From: an uncultured Flavobacteriaceae bacterium
GTDB taxonomy: Bacteria > Bacteroidota > Bacteroidia > Flavobacteriales > Flavobacteriaceae
Reading direction: 5' to 3'
Length of the DNA stretch: 64,000 nucleotides
NCBI GenBank assembly: GCA_947500445.1
Contig: CANMSB010000007.1
Location: 62,001-126,000, forward strand
Positions 27,351-36,597 of the stretch are shown piece after piece; position 1 is the first letter of the stretch, and every line of letters starts with the position of its first letter. Under the pieces are notes generated by a model. That model was given only the letters and a program-made list of their open reading frames with translations. It was not told where the DNA came from and ran no database searches. A program made the position numbers and the translations under genes.

Positions 27351-30300
27351 TTACCTAGGTACACATCCTCCATCACCGGTACTTGAACCACAAGACCCCT
27401 GTGGTGTACAGCAATCGCAATTGGTTCCACCGTCAGGGCAATCCCCAGTATCGATCGGTTCTTCATTTACGCGAACACTAACAACATCGGAAGCTGTCGC
27501 TCCATCATCATCGGTTACGGTTATAGAAAATTCATATGTTCCGATCGCTAGACCTGATACCGAGGCTGAAGCCGAGGTGGCATTGGAAATGCTTATTCCG
27601 GGGGGAACGGATTCCCACTGATAAGATACTATGTTACCATCCGGATCATCCGCAGTTGCCGTAAGAAGCGCCGTTTGACCGAGCAATATGGTAATATTGA
27701 AACCTGCATTCACGGTAGGTAGCTGATTGGGCGCAGCACTTACCGTTATGGTTACCGTATCAGAAGCGGAAGCACCATCATCATCTGTTACCGTCAAGCG
27801 AAAAACGTAAATACCTTCCACCAATCCGGTTACCGTAGTCGATACACTATTGGGGTTGGTTATTGTTGCCGCTCCCCCACTTTCTTTGGTCCACAAATAA
27901 GTACTAATGGTTCCGTCAATATCGTCGGAACCACCTCCATCGAGTGTAAGCGGGTTTGGCAATACAATAGTATCATCGGCTCCCGCATCTGCAACCGGGT
28001 TTTGGTTGGCCGCCCCAACGCCCGTTATCGTAACGGTAACCGTTGCCGTATTGGAGCTTACAGTTCCATCATTAATACGATAGGTAATTGTAGTTTGCGC
28101 GGTTTCTCCATCGTTTAAGGCGTCAAATTCCAGATTCGTTTCAAATGAAAAGCTCCCGTCAGCAGAAATATTGAATAAGCCGCCATTACTTCCCGCGATA
28201 AAATTCCCAACATTGGCGGCATCACCATCGACCCGATTCACGGTCAGCGGATCACCATCCGTATCCTCATCGTTAGTGATAACGGACACACCGCTAATAT
28301 CATCGTTTTCCGCTACGCTATAAGAATCGTTTACGGCTACCGGTGCATTATTCGGAGCGCCGTTTACCGTAACCGTTACAGTATCCGAACTGGATGCCCC
28401 ATCATCATCGACAACGGTTAGTTGAAATATATATATCCCTTCTTCTAGCCCTGTAACCGTCGTAACCAAATTTGATGGGGAGGTAATCGTAGCAGCGCCC
28501 CCACTCTCCTTCGTCCATGAATAGGATGCAATACTCCCATCATTGTCCAAAGCATCCGCATCATCCAAAACTATCGAATCGTTTGGTAGGGTAGTCGCTT
28601 TTGGTTCCCCTGCATCTACTATGGGGCTCTGATTGGCATCATCTACCCCGGTTACCGTAATAGTAACCGTGGCCGTATCAAAACCTCCGTTCCCATCCGT
28701 TATGCTATAGGTAACAATAGTTTGTTGTGTTTCACCATTGTTCAATGCATTAAAATCCCCATTGGTATCAAAGGACATATTGCCTCCCTCATTGATGGTG
28801 AAGAGTCCTCCATTACTTCCTCCTACCGCAAGCCCCACATTCGCAGAGCTATTGGCAACGCGATCTACGGTGATATCATCATTATCATCATCGGAGTCGT
28901 TGGTAAGGAGTGAACGGTTCAAGGTACCGGATTCATTTACGCTAAACGCGTCATTCGTAGCCACAGGCGCAGTGTTCGCAGCGGCATTTACCGTAACGGT
29001 CATGGTATCAAAACCTATTGCTCCATCATCGTCAACTACTTCAAATCGAAACGTATAAACTCCTTCTTCCAAATTTGATACCGAGGTTGCGGCATCCGCG
29101 GCTATGGTCGTGAAAACACCATTAATCTCTCGCTGCCATTGTACGGAGGCAATTACCCCGTCGTTGTCAGTACCCATACCCAATAAGTCTACCGAATTGA
29201 TCGGTAAGGTAATTGTCTGGTCTATCCCCGCCTCAGCCGTAGGTGCTTGATTTTCGGGATTCACGGTTACCGTGACCGTATCGGTGCCTACGCCCCCATT
29301 ATTGTCGGTAACAGTAAGACGGAACACATACACACCTTCTTCCAAGTCGGTAACGGATGACAGGAAATTGTCCGGAGTTGCAATGGTAGCCGTACCACCA
29401 CTATCTTGCGACCATAAATAGGACGAAATAAATCCATCACCATCAGTGGAGGAACGTCCGTCGAGCGTTATTGCATTATCCGGTAAGGTAATCGTTATCG
29501 GCTCCCCGGCATCCGCATTTGGATTTTGATTCGCGGGGGGTACCGTTACCGTCGTTGTGCCCTGCGTACCACTTCCATCATTGGCCGTAGCCCTAATATT
29601 GACAGATCCTCCGGCAATGGCAGTGACCACACCGTTCGCATCTATAGTGGCGATATTATCGTTTGAAGATGACCAGGTTACCGTCCGGTTATTGGCCTCG
29701 CCCGGTTGCACATCGGCAGTCATTTGCTGTGTTTCGCCTATTTCCAAGGTAGTATTCGCTGGTGACACGGTTATCATATCTACCAATATAGTAGGTGGGT
29801 TTACCCCAAGGGAAGCATTTCCCTGTACCCCACTTCCGTCCCTTGCCGTAGCCGTAATCGTAACCGTACCCGCTGCCACTGCCGTGGCCAATCCATTCTG
29901 GTCAACTGTAGCGACATCGGTATCCGAGGAGGTCCAATCAAGCCCTTGGTCCGTGGCGGTAGTTGGCGTAATCTCGGCTACATATTGTACGGATGCCCCA
30001 ATATCCAGCATACGGTTGTCAGGGGTCAATACAATTTGTTCCACGGGTATGGAAACGGCACTGACTTCAACCGTAACCGAAGCACTGTCGTCGTTACCGA
30101 CGTTACCATCGTTTATCGTATAGGTAAATTCCGCGTTACCAACAAAGGTCCCCGACGAAGTAAAACGTATTTGGTTGCCCTCGATGACAGCGGTACCGGC
30201 GTTGTTGGGCGTAATGCCACCTATAGCGGTAATTACCAATTCACTTGTAGGGGTATCGGGGTCGTTATCATTGTTCAATACGTCCAAAAGGGTCGCGACC

Positions 30301-32690
30301 CCTTGTTGGGCGCCTAGTACATCGTTAGCGGCCACGGGAGGACGATTTGCCGCAACGGTAACATTGACCGTCCAATTCTGTTCCGTACCGTTTTCCGCGG
30401 TTACCAAATAATCGACAGCGGTATTGAAATCCTGGACTTGTTGTCCAGAAGGCGTTACCGCCGCTCCCGTAGAAATGGAAAGTACAGCGGGAGCTACATT
30501 AAGGTTGGTACCGTCAGGTACATTTACGGTTACGATATGGGTATCAACATCAACCGACGAACTATTTTGACCGGGGAGTTCAAACGCGGTAATATCATTT
30601 TCAGCACTTCCCGTAGGGGGAGATACGGTCACATTTATGTTCCATTGCTGTTGTAATCCATTTTCTGCAGTCACCGTATACAAAACAGAGGACGAAAAAT
30701 CCTGCACGACTGCGGGGTTTGGAGCAATGCTTGCCGCTGGGGAGATCAAGAGATTTGCCGGAGCTACATTTAAATCGGTACCGTCGGTAACGTTTACCGT
30801 TATGGTATGGTCCGCTGTGTTGATGGAAGTACTGTTTTGTACAGGAAGTGAGAATGCCGTAATATCATTGGCGTTACTTCCAGTAGGGGCCAAAACCGTG
30901 GTCGTAACCGTCCAAATACGTTCATCGCCATTTTCTGCGGTTACGGTATACACCACCTCCGTACTAAAATCTTGCAGCGCCTCGGCCGATGGAGAAATCA
31001 CGGCCGCATCAGATACCACTACCTGATCGGGTACCACTTCCAATACCGTTCCATCGGGAACACTGACATCGATCGTTCCAGCATTGTTATCGATGATACT
31101 GGCACCCTGCTGACCAGGAATGCGAAACGCAGTAATAGCATTTTCAGCACTTTCACCTGAAGGTGAAACCGTCACGTTTACGGTCCAAAGTTGGGAATCC
31201 CCGTTGCCCGCAACAACAACATATTCCACCGCGCCATTAAAGTCTTGTTCCTCCGTACCGATCGGAGTACTTGTTGCCCCAACTGATAGCGAGAAAGTTG
31301 CTGGCGAAACATTTAAGGCTGTTCCATCTGCAACATTGACCGTTATGATATGGGTATCGGCGTCCAAGTCGACACTGTTTTGCACAGGTAAGGAAAAAGC
31401 AAGAATATCGGTTCCGTTTTGAAGCGATTCTTCCGTAAATACCAGCGCTATTTCGGTATTTACTTCCGGGTTGGACAACGAACTGACAATAATGGTGACA
31501 GTACCTGCCGACAGTGCTGTAACCAGACCGTCCGCGTCGACCGTTGCAATATCCTCATTCTCGGAAAACCATCCTACTCCTGGTTCGGAAGCATCATCGG
31601 GGGTAACCGTTGCTATCAATTGTCTTACATTGCTTGTTGACGCTGGATCTTCTTCCGCCACACTGATACCGGTAACAGGGATTCCTGCCGCTTCCACAAC
31701 CCTAACAGTAACTTGGTCTTCGGCATCCGGATTCGAAGCAGCGGTGGCAGTAATTATAGCCGTCCCAATGGCCACAGCGGTGAATACACCCTGCTCGTTT
31801 ACGGTAACAATATCGGGATCGCTTGAGCTCCAAATAATTTCTTGGTCAGTAGCATTTTCCGGATTGTAGGTAACGGGACAGTCGATCGTTCCCCCCACTT
31901 CCATGTCCAATTCATCATGCTCGCCCAAATCGATGGAAATAACCGGAATGGTCTGTACCACTTCAAATTGCAAGGCCGTCTGCAGTTCCTGCCCATTGGC
32001 ATCAATTAGGTTAAAAACAATTTCGAGCGGTCCCAAAGCCTCCGCCACCAAAAGCAATGGGTAGCTTCCCGGTACAATATCCGTAAATGATGTGTTGGGG
32101 GCATACCCCTCAGCTTCCGCAGGTGAAACAGCACCACTACCCTCTGAAATTGTGTAGTTGGCCTCGTATGTGGTCGCAACGTCGGTGGTCGCAGGACCTA
32201 ACACCAACGTTATCGGCTCCTCTTTCCCCAATTCCAATTGAGCAACGCTACTATCCGCGCTCCAGTTAATGGGAACATCGGTAAGCGTATATGCTATTTC
32301 AATTTCTTCAGAGATACCAAAATTATCGGAGCCCGTAATCTTTAAAGTATGAACCCCTTTTTCGGTACCATAAAAAAGTAGCGATGCACTGTAGGGCTCC
32401 AGTAAAAAACCTTTTCCACTTTCGAGCCGTTCCCCTTCGGTATTCTCGAAATAACCTGAACCTTCCATCACCTCATACACCAACCGATACTCATACCCTT
32501 CCAACTCCGCCTCTGGGACAATGGTAAAGGTTGTGGCCAAACCCTGGTTTACAAAACCATCCGTTTCCCTTTGCTCCAACAATTCGAACTCTACCTCCGT
32601 AAAGACCGTAACACTTTTGGTACATGCCAACAGTATTAACAAGAGTACAAGAAAGTATGAAAAAAAACGGTAAATGGTTTTTACGGTCAT
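27351..32690 (-). CDS. Giant Ig/PKD-repeat surface lipoprotein (1779 aa)
   Basis: This lipoprotein has a signal peptide with C23 in ILLAC. After a unique region (24-240) come two Big_2-like Ig domains, then four repeats of about 90 residues beginning with N-D-I-T-A-F-x-L-P (about 425-790). These are followed by a cadherin-like domain, two more Big_2-like domains, and a run of PKD and VCBS/cadherin-like repeats (many with DTVTVTV ends). The C-terminus is Cys-rich (CDCCTPQGSC). No type IX sorting domain and no enzyme domain were recognised. It is probably a long fibrous surface protein for adhesion. It is read in the same direction as the T6SS left arm, starting 251 bases after traO, so a link to the T6SS is possible but unproven. 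Confidence 0.75.
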   Translation of the reverse strand: MTVKTIYRFFSYFLVLLLILLACTKSVTVFTEVEFELLEQRETDGFVNQGLATTFTIVPEAELEGYEYRLVYEVMEGSGYFENTEGERLESGKGFLLEPYSASLLFYGTEKGVHTLKITGSDNFGISEEIEIAYTLTDVPINWSADSSVAQLELGKEEPITLVLGPATTDVATTYEANYTISEGSGAVSPAEAEGYAPNTSFTDIVPGSYPLLLVAEALGPLEIVFNLIDANGQELQTALQFEVVQTIPVISIDLGEHDELDMEVGGTIDCPVTYNPENATDQEIIWSSSDPDIVTVNEQGVFTAVAIGTAIITATAASNPDAEDQVTVRVVEAAGIPVTGISVAEEDPASTSNVRQLIATVTPDDASEPGVGWFSENEDIATVDADGLVTALSAGTVTIIVSSLSNPEVNTEIALVFTEESLQNGTDILAFSLPVQNSVDLDADTHIITVNVADGTALNVSPATFSLSVGATSTPIGTEEQDFNGAVEYVVVAGNGDSQLWTVNVTVSPSGESAENAITAFRIPGQQGASIIDNNAGTIDVSVPDGTVLEVVPDQVVVSDAAVISPSAEALQDFSTEVVYTVTAENGDERIWTVTTTVLAPTGSNANDITAFSLPVQNSTSINTADHTITVNVTDGTDLNVAPANLLISPAASIAPNPAVVQDFSSSVLYTVTAENGLQQQWNINVTVSPPTGSAENDITAFELPGQNSSSVDVDTHIVTVNVPDGTNLNVAPAVLSISTGAAVTPSGQQVQDFNTAVDYLVTAENGTEQNWTVNVTVAANRPPVAANDVLGAQQGVATLLDVLNNDNDPDTPTSELVITAIGGITPNNAGTAVIEGNQIRFTSSGTFVGNAEFTYTINDGNVGNDDSASVTVEVSAVSIPVEQIVLTPDNRMLDIGASVQYVAEITPTTATDQGLDWTSSDTDVATVDQNGLATAVAAGTVTITATARDGSGVQGNASLGVNPPTILVDMITVSPANTTLEIGETQQMTADVQPGEANNRTVTWSSSNDNIATIDANGVVTAIAGGSVNIRATANDGSGTQGTTTVTVPPANQNPNADAGEPITITLPDNAITLDGRSSTDGDGFISSYLWSQDSGGTATIATPDNFLSSVTDLEEGVYVFRLTVTDNNGGVGTDTVTVTVNPENQAPTAEAGIDQTITLPINSVDLLGMGTDNDGVIASVQWQREINGVFTTIAADAATSVSNLEEGVYTFRFEVVDDDGAIGFDTMTVTVNAAANTAPVATNDAFSVNESGTLNRSLLTNDSDDDNDDITVDRVANSSANVGLAVGGSNGGLFTINEGGNMSFDTNGDFNALNNGETQQTIVTYSITDGNGGFDTATVTITVTGVDDANQSPIVDAGEPKATTLPNDSIVLDDADALDNDGSIASYSWTKESGGAATITSPSNLVTTVTGLEEGIYIFQLTVVDDDGASSSDTVTVTVNGAPNNAPVAVNDSYSVAENDDISGVSVITNDEDTDGDPLTVNRVDGDAANVGNFIAGSNGGLFNISADGSFSFETNLEFDALNDGETAQTTITYRINDGTVSSNTATVTVTITGVGAANQNPVADAGADDTIVLPNPLTLDGGGSDDIDGTISTYLWTKESGGAATITNPNSVSTTVTGLVEGIYVFRLTVTDDDGASASDTVTITVSAAPNQLPTVNAGFNITILLGQTALLTATADDPDGNIVSYQWESVPPGISISNATSASASVSGLAIGTYEFSITVTDDDGATASDVVSVRVNEEPIDTGDCPDGGTNCDCCTPQGSCGSSTGDGGCVPR

Positions 32691-32941
32691 TGTCTAACGA
32701 TACCTATGTTGATTTGGTCCGAGCGACCGTGGCCGCCCATTTTAAGGACCCGAAAGGTAACGAAAGACCGCGAATCAGGAAAGTAATCGATAAGGATCCT
32801 TTTTACTATTCCGTTTAAATTTCAAAATCAACGACGAACCGCAGCGCACTTGAAAGGAGCTACAAAAAAAATGGAGTAAAAGATGTACGGAACAAGACTG
32901 AAACACAAAAGTTTTAAGGTAGGCAGATACCCTTTTCCGTA

Positions 32942-33481
32942 CTACAGATTAAAATAGTAACGCAGACCGATACCGGAGTAATTGGTAAAGTTGCCAAAAT
33001 CACTATTCACGTGATAAAACTGTGAAGTTTTTAATACCAGAGAGATATGCTCACTGATGATGATATCCAAATCTGCAGAAAGTACGCCACCATAAATAAA
33101 ACTGCTCTCCCCGAGCACCGATACCACATTGGTTATCTCCGAATTACCGCCATTTACCGCTTCGTAACCCGCCAATGCCCCTGCACCTATTGACAGCGCC
33201 TGCATTTTTCGGTTTCTGCTATATATCGTTAAAAAAAACGAATAACTGGCCGTGTAGCTGGAATACGGAATTTTGGTGGTACCCGAAGTATAATTCGTTA
33301 ATGTGACATTCAATGCGAGTTGCGTGAACGTATTCTCACTTAAATTGGTATTGTAGGCCAATTCCCCACCATACCCATCGCCAAAAATCCCCCCACTTGC
33401 AGAAAAAGTGTTGGTATAGCTTTGGGCCGTTCCTAGGGCCCCTATCACAATAACGAGAATTAAGAAAAGCCTGTACTTCAA
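32942..33481 (-). CDS. TraO-like outer-membrane barrel protein in T6SS locus
   Basis: This 179-residue protein has a signal peptide (ends TAQS) and alternating-strand segments typical of a small outer-membrane barrel. The pattern GAGALAGYEAVN, then SFIYGGVLSADLDI and a final GIGLRYYFNL follows closely what I know of the TraO family of Bacteroidota conjugative transposons (ALAGYE, FIYGGA, GIGLKF). It overlaps the TraN-like gene by 4 bases (ATGA), so they are translationally coupled, as neighbours traN-traO are in conjugative elements. No other tra genes are seen. The likely role is an outer-membrane part of the T6SS envelope channel, or a remnant of a conjugation module. Confidence 0.72.
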   Translation of the reverse strand: MKYRLFLILVIVIGALGTAQSYTNTFSASGGIFGDGYGGELAYNTNLSENTFTQLALNVTLTNYTSGTTKIPYSSYTASYSFFLTIYSRNRKMQALSIGAGALAGYEAVNGGNSEITNVVSVLGESSFIYGGVLSADLDIIISEHISLVLKTSQFYHVNSDFGNFTNYSGIGLRYYFNL

Positions 33482-34503
33482 TTTGACGGAAAATTTACGT
33501 GTTTATAGTCTAACGGAAGTCTTACCATCCTATTGTCATCAACTTCATCAAGTACAACATGAATTTGCTCCTTACTACTGATCCTAAATTTTTTAAAAAC
33601 ATAAACGAGCTCATTAATGCTCTCGGGATCAATAATTTGCTGTAAATTGAATTTGTAACGTGGAGTTAATATTTTTTGTAGATCGCCTATTCCCGATTCT
33701 CTAAAAAAACTTAATCCATTAACGGCATATTCCTTTTTTGAATTGTTCTCTATTTGAAGTACAAAGTAAATATCTTCCCGATCTACTAAAATGTTATTGA
33801 GCTTTAGCACAATTTTTTTGTTCTGTCTGAAACTTCTTTTAAAAATGGTTTTTTGTAGATAATTGTTTTCGCAAAACAAGCGATAATATTCTTCTCGGTC
33901 AACATCGTACATATCTCCTTCCCCACCTACAGGTTTTGGGATATAGGTATCGTTAGTGTTAGAAGAAGTATCTTCTCCTACCAAGGTATCCCCAATTACC
34001 GGGTCATCCGTGACCGGTCCTTTTTGAACCAATACCGCCGGCGGCTTGTTTACCGTTGGGGCGGTATTGGGTGCAGATGTAGCATCCGTTGTGGTTTCTT
34101 TTTCCGGTGTACTTTCCTTTTCCGGTGCCTCCGAGTCATTACCCCGGGAGACTACCTTTGTGTTTCCAATAGACTGGTCGGGCTGCAAAACATAATTGAA
34201 CACTTCAACGTCTTGATCATACTTTAACGCAAAGGAAAAAATAAGACCATCTTGGGTAATCACGGTCAAGTTACTGGTATTGCCCTTTCTTCCTTTCAAT
34301 AGCCCCATATTGGAATTTGGCTCGTATTCGAATTTAAAGTTCACCGCCGGAGGAATTACCTTTTCCACATTCGAAGGAAAGAAAAGGGTTACCGTTACGT
34401 TTTCGTTTGTGGCAATACGAATCGGTGCTTGACCCTGTATCGGTAAAACCGTAAAAAGGAGAAAAGTAACAATGGTATAAAAAACAACGGAAACCAACTT
34501 CAT
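33478..34503 (-). CDS. TraN-like (DUF4138, VirB9-related) exported protein in T6SS locus
   Basis: This 341-residue protein has a signal peptide ending IQGQ. Residues about 32-105 form a VirB9/TraN-like strand-rich domain (VTLFFPSNVEKV, GNTSNLTVITQDGLIFSF). A Pro/Thr/Glu-rich linker (about 120-195) follows, then a second beta domain (about 215-335) with DIYFVLQIENNSKKEY. These match my knowledge of TraN (DUF4138) of Bacteroidota conjugative transposons, but the acidic linker is an addition. ATG 34503 gives the signal peptide; the frame stays open to 34587. It couples to the TraO-like gene. I infer a periplasm-spanning subunit that bridges to the outer-membrane TraO. Confidence 0.72.
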   Translation of the reverse strand: MKLVSVVFYTIVTFLLFTVLPIQGQAPIRIATNENVTVTLFFPSNVEKVIPPAVNFKFEYEPNSNMGLLKGRKGNTSNLTVITQDGLIFSFALKYDQDVEVFNYVLQPDQSIGNTKVVSRGNDSEAPEKESTPEKETTTDATSAPNTAPTVNKPPAVLVQKGPVTDDPVIGDTLVGEDTSSNTNDTYIPKPVGGEGDMYDVDREEYYRLFCENNYLQKTIFKRSFRQNKKIVLKLNNILVDREDIYFVLQIENNSKKEYAVNGLSFFRESGIGDLQKILTPRYKFNLQQIIDPESINELVYVFKKFRISSKEQIHVVLDEVDDNRMVRLPLDYKHVNFPSN

Positions 34504-34769
34504 TAGTGGAGTATCTAGACTTTCTATGTTAAACGCATACTTTGCATAAACATTATCCATGCCATAGTACAAAAATATCAATCTCATCGAAAGAAACCTC
34601 CAATTAATCGGTAAAAGGAAGTTTTTGGAGGATTTAAACTACAATTCACTAAAATCTTGCGTTCCAAAACGGTATCAATACTTTTCCCAGGATAAAATTG
34701 TAAACGCTTCAATTAAGGAAGGCGATTGAAGAAGGTATTCGTTTTTCTCCTGGACCCTATAAAGCGATA

Positions 34770-35048
34770 TCAATTTCGTTCGCGTTCCCTTTTCTTACGA
34801 TAGTATTGAATCAAATGGGTACTGACTACTGCGATGTGGACCGCTAAAAAAAATAGTCCAAAGAAAAACCAAACGAGCGCTTTGCCATGTTCGGAATAGT
34901 TCAGTCCCATTACGGTAATGAAGGTTGCATATATAATGAAAACGATGATATTGATTCGTGCGAACCTTTGGTTAGAACGGTAGGACAAGGCAATAAGAAC
35001 AAGCAGAAGGAGAACACTTCCCAAAAGGTAGATTTGGTCCTCTGTCAT
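34770..35048 (-). CDS. Small three-helix membrane protein, putative immunity partner
   Basis: This 92-residue protein has three predicted membrane helices (about 5-23, 32-48, 59-80) and a basic C-terminal tail. It starts 6 bases after the lipase-like gene stop, so the two are co-translated. Immunity proteins of membrane-acting effectors are often small membrane proteins placed right behind the effector gene, so this role is inferred from position alone. No known family was recognised. Confidence 0.5.
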   Translation of the reverse strand: MTEDQIYLLGSVLLLLVLIALSYRSNQRFARINIIVFIIYATFITVMGLNYSEHGKALVWFFFGLFFLAVHIAVVSTHLIQYYRKKRERERN

Positions 35049-35054
35049 AATCCC

Positions 35055-36056
35055 TTATTTTACCCACAGCCCCGAACCGGTATCAATTCTAGAGCTTTTT
35101 TTCGTCGTTCGCTCAATTTCCTTATACAGTTCGATCAGCTGGTTTAGCTTAGCGGTATCGTTATTCCCCAGAATTTCAAGGATTCCTTCCAGTTCTTCCG
35201 TGAACGTGCCGTTTCCATGTTCAAGAATGAAGTCGTCGGAATCATCAATGGCATTGGAATGTATATTGATCACATCTCCTTTGGCATCATTCCCCGAAAG
35301 TATATCTTTAAAATGGCTTACGTTCACGTTTACCGCACCGCTTTTGGGATAGTTTAGGCTATTGGACTGGTGTGGTCCCATGTTAACGGAATACACGATC
35401 ATGTCATCTACGTCATAGGCAAAATCGATGCCTTCGCTCTTCGCCAAAACCGAGACTTCCTTTTTTAAAGATTCCATATAGGCCGCTCCAAAAACGGAAC
35501 CCCTGCTATGGGTGAAAAATTGCAACTGTTCGGTCACCCTACCTTTATCGTCCCGATATCCTTTCATTTTTTCCCAAACGGCTACGGCATCGGTTTTTGC
35601 TTTGGCAGTACCGGCGTTTTTTCGTGATTTTGACCAAATTCCATGATCTCCGTCCACATATTTGAAATCTTCATAGGCATAGCCCGTTTCACGGGAAATC
35701 GTTGCCAATAAATCATTATTCCAATACGAATCGTCACCTCGTTCACTATCGTCACTGACTTTGCCATTGATCAATATGGGAAATTCAATGGATAGGCCTT
35801 GAAAACCCTTAAGATCGGAACCAAGATGGGGGTTGGCATCACCAGCGTTTCTTACACGCTTTGAAACGCTATTGGCCGCATGTACTTGACGAATGGACTT
35901 TTTTAGGGAAGCCTGTAATTTTTTTGCAACCTCTTTTTGGGAGAACGACTTATTACTGTCCTTAGCGTCCTTGAACGAATTTCGCGTAGAAGCTTTTGCC
36001 TTGCGCAGGCATCGTTTCATGTCATGTCGTAATTTTAATTCTTCTACGCTCGCCAT
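35055..36056 (-). CDS. Putative T6SS effector with lipase-like alpha/beta-hydrolase motif
   Basis: This 333-residue protein has no signal peptide. The basic, Lys/Ser-rich N-terminal 70 residues are followed by a hydrolase-like core. A nucleophile elbow is visible as FFTHSRGS (Ser184; the consensus is GxSxG, with Thr replacing the first Gly). Later, strand-like VYSVNMGPH, an Asp in HFKDILSG and a His in LEHGNGTF could supply the rest of a catalytic triad. It sits directly downstream of the second hcp and directly upstream of a small membrane protein, the usual layout for an Hcp-dependent lipase effector with immunity. The role is inferred; the fold has not been checked by alignment. Confidence 0.55.
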   Translation of the reverse strand: MASVEELKLRHDMKRCLRKAKASTRNSFKDAKDSNKSFSQKEVAKKLQASLKKSIRQVHAANSVSKRVRNAGDANPHLGSDLKGFQGLSIEFPILINGKVSDDSERGDDSYWNNDLLATISRETGYAYEDFKYVDGDHGIWSKSRKNAGTAKAKTDAVAVWEKMKGYRDDKGRVTEQLQFFTHSRGSVFGAAYMESLKKEVSVLAKSEGIDFAYDVDDMIVYSVNMGPHQSNSLNYPKSGAVNVNVSHFKDILSGNDAKGDVINIHSNAIDDSDDFILEHGNGTFTEELEGILEILGNNDTAKLNQLIELYKEIERTTKKSSRIDTGSGLWVK

Positions 36057-36138
36057 AAACTATAAAACTATTGAAATTAGGAACCGCTAAAGCAAATCGG
36101 AACTATCTTGAATATAGTGGTTTTGAATACGAATGGAC

Positions 36139-36528
36139 TTAAGCGCCCCAACTGTTCTCAAAACTCATATCCCCAATTTTGACCGATTTGGCGGAAATCA
36201 CCAATCGCTTTTGCATGGGCACATCATCAATTGCATCGAATTCTTCCTCCAAGCTTACACAATACGCCTTTGTGAAATCTACACGTTGTAACTGGGACAT
36301 TGCATCTCTCTTGAAAAAGATAATGCTACCATCCTTCGTTTGGTCCGGGGAAGCCATCCAATGAAATAGATCGAACTTGCCCTGGGATTCTATGGTCACC
36401 ATTATTCTGCCGCCCAACGGTTTGCCGGAAGGTTTTCCGGTTCCATCCATCGGTTGTTCAAAATTATAGGTACAATGGAGCACGTTATAGTCGTGCCCAT
36501 CAACAATGAGTTTTGCTAAAAAAGACAT
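36139..36528 (-). CDS. tssD: Second Hcp (TssD) of the T6SS
   Basis: This 129-residue protein is a Bacteroidota-type Hcp, the ring subunit of the inner tube. It aligns along its whole length by eye with the main Hcp at 38553-38939: MSF-x-AKL opening, LHC, GGRI, FFKRD and VISAK. It differs at many surface positions, and its C-terminus ends SWGA. It sits after tssC and just before the lipase-like gene, so it may be a tube subunit adapted to carry that effector. Confidence 0.82.
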   Translation of the reverse strand: MSFLAKLIVDGHDYNVLHCTYNFEQPMDGTGKPSGKPLGGRIMVTIESQGKFDLFHWMASPDQTKDGSIIFFKRDAMSQLQRVDFTKAYCVSLEEEFDAIDDVPMQKRLVISAKSVKIGDMSFENSWGA

Positions 36529-36597
36529 TTGGGTGTATGGGTTTAAATTCTTTAATGGTGCGTCAATCCAGACAAAACGCTACTATGGCAAACTTTG

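Noticed and set aside
27351-32690. Repeated motifs as a CRISPR or satellite array
   Set aside because: The repetition follows protein domains in one open frame; no fixed-length DNA repeats with spacers are present.
32624-32818. Short plus-strand open frame at the start of the giant lipoprotein gene
   Set aside because: It overlaps the signal peptide codons of the minus-strand gene and has no start context or recognisable product.
32942-34503. TraN/TraO pair as the remains of an integrated conjugative element
   Set aside because: No other tra genes, mobilisation genes, integrase or attachment repeats are seen in the window, and the pair lies in line with T6SS genes. Not fully excluded.
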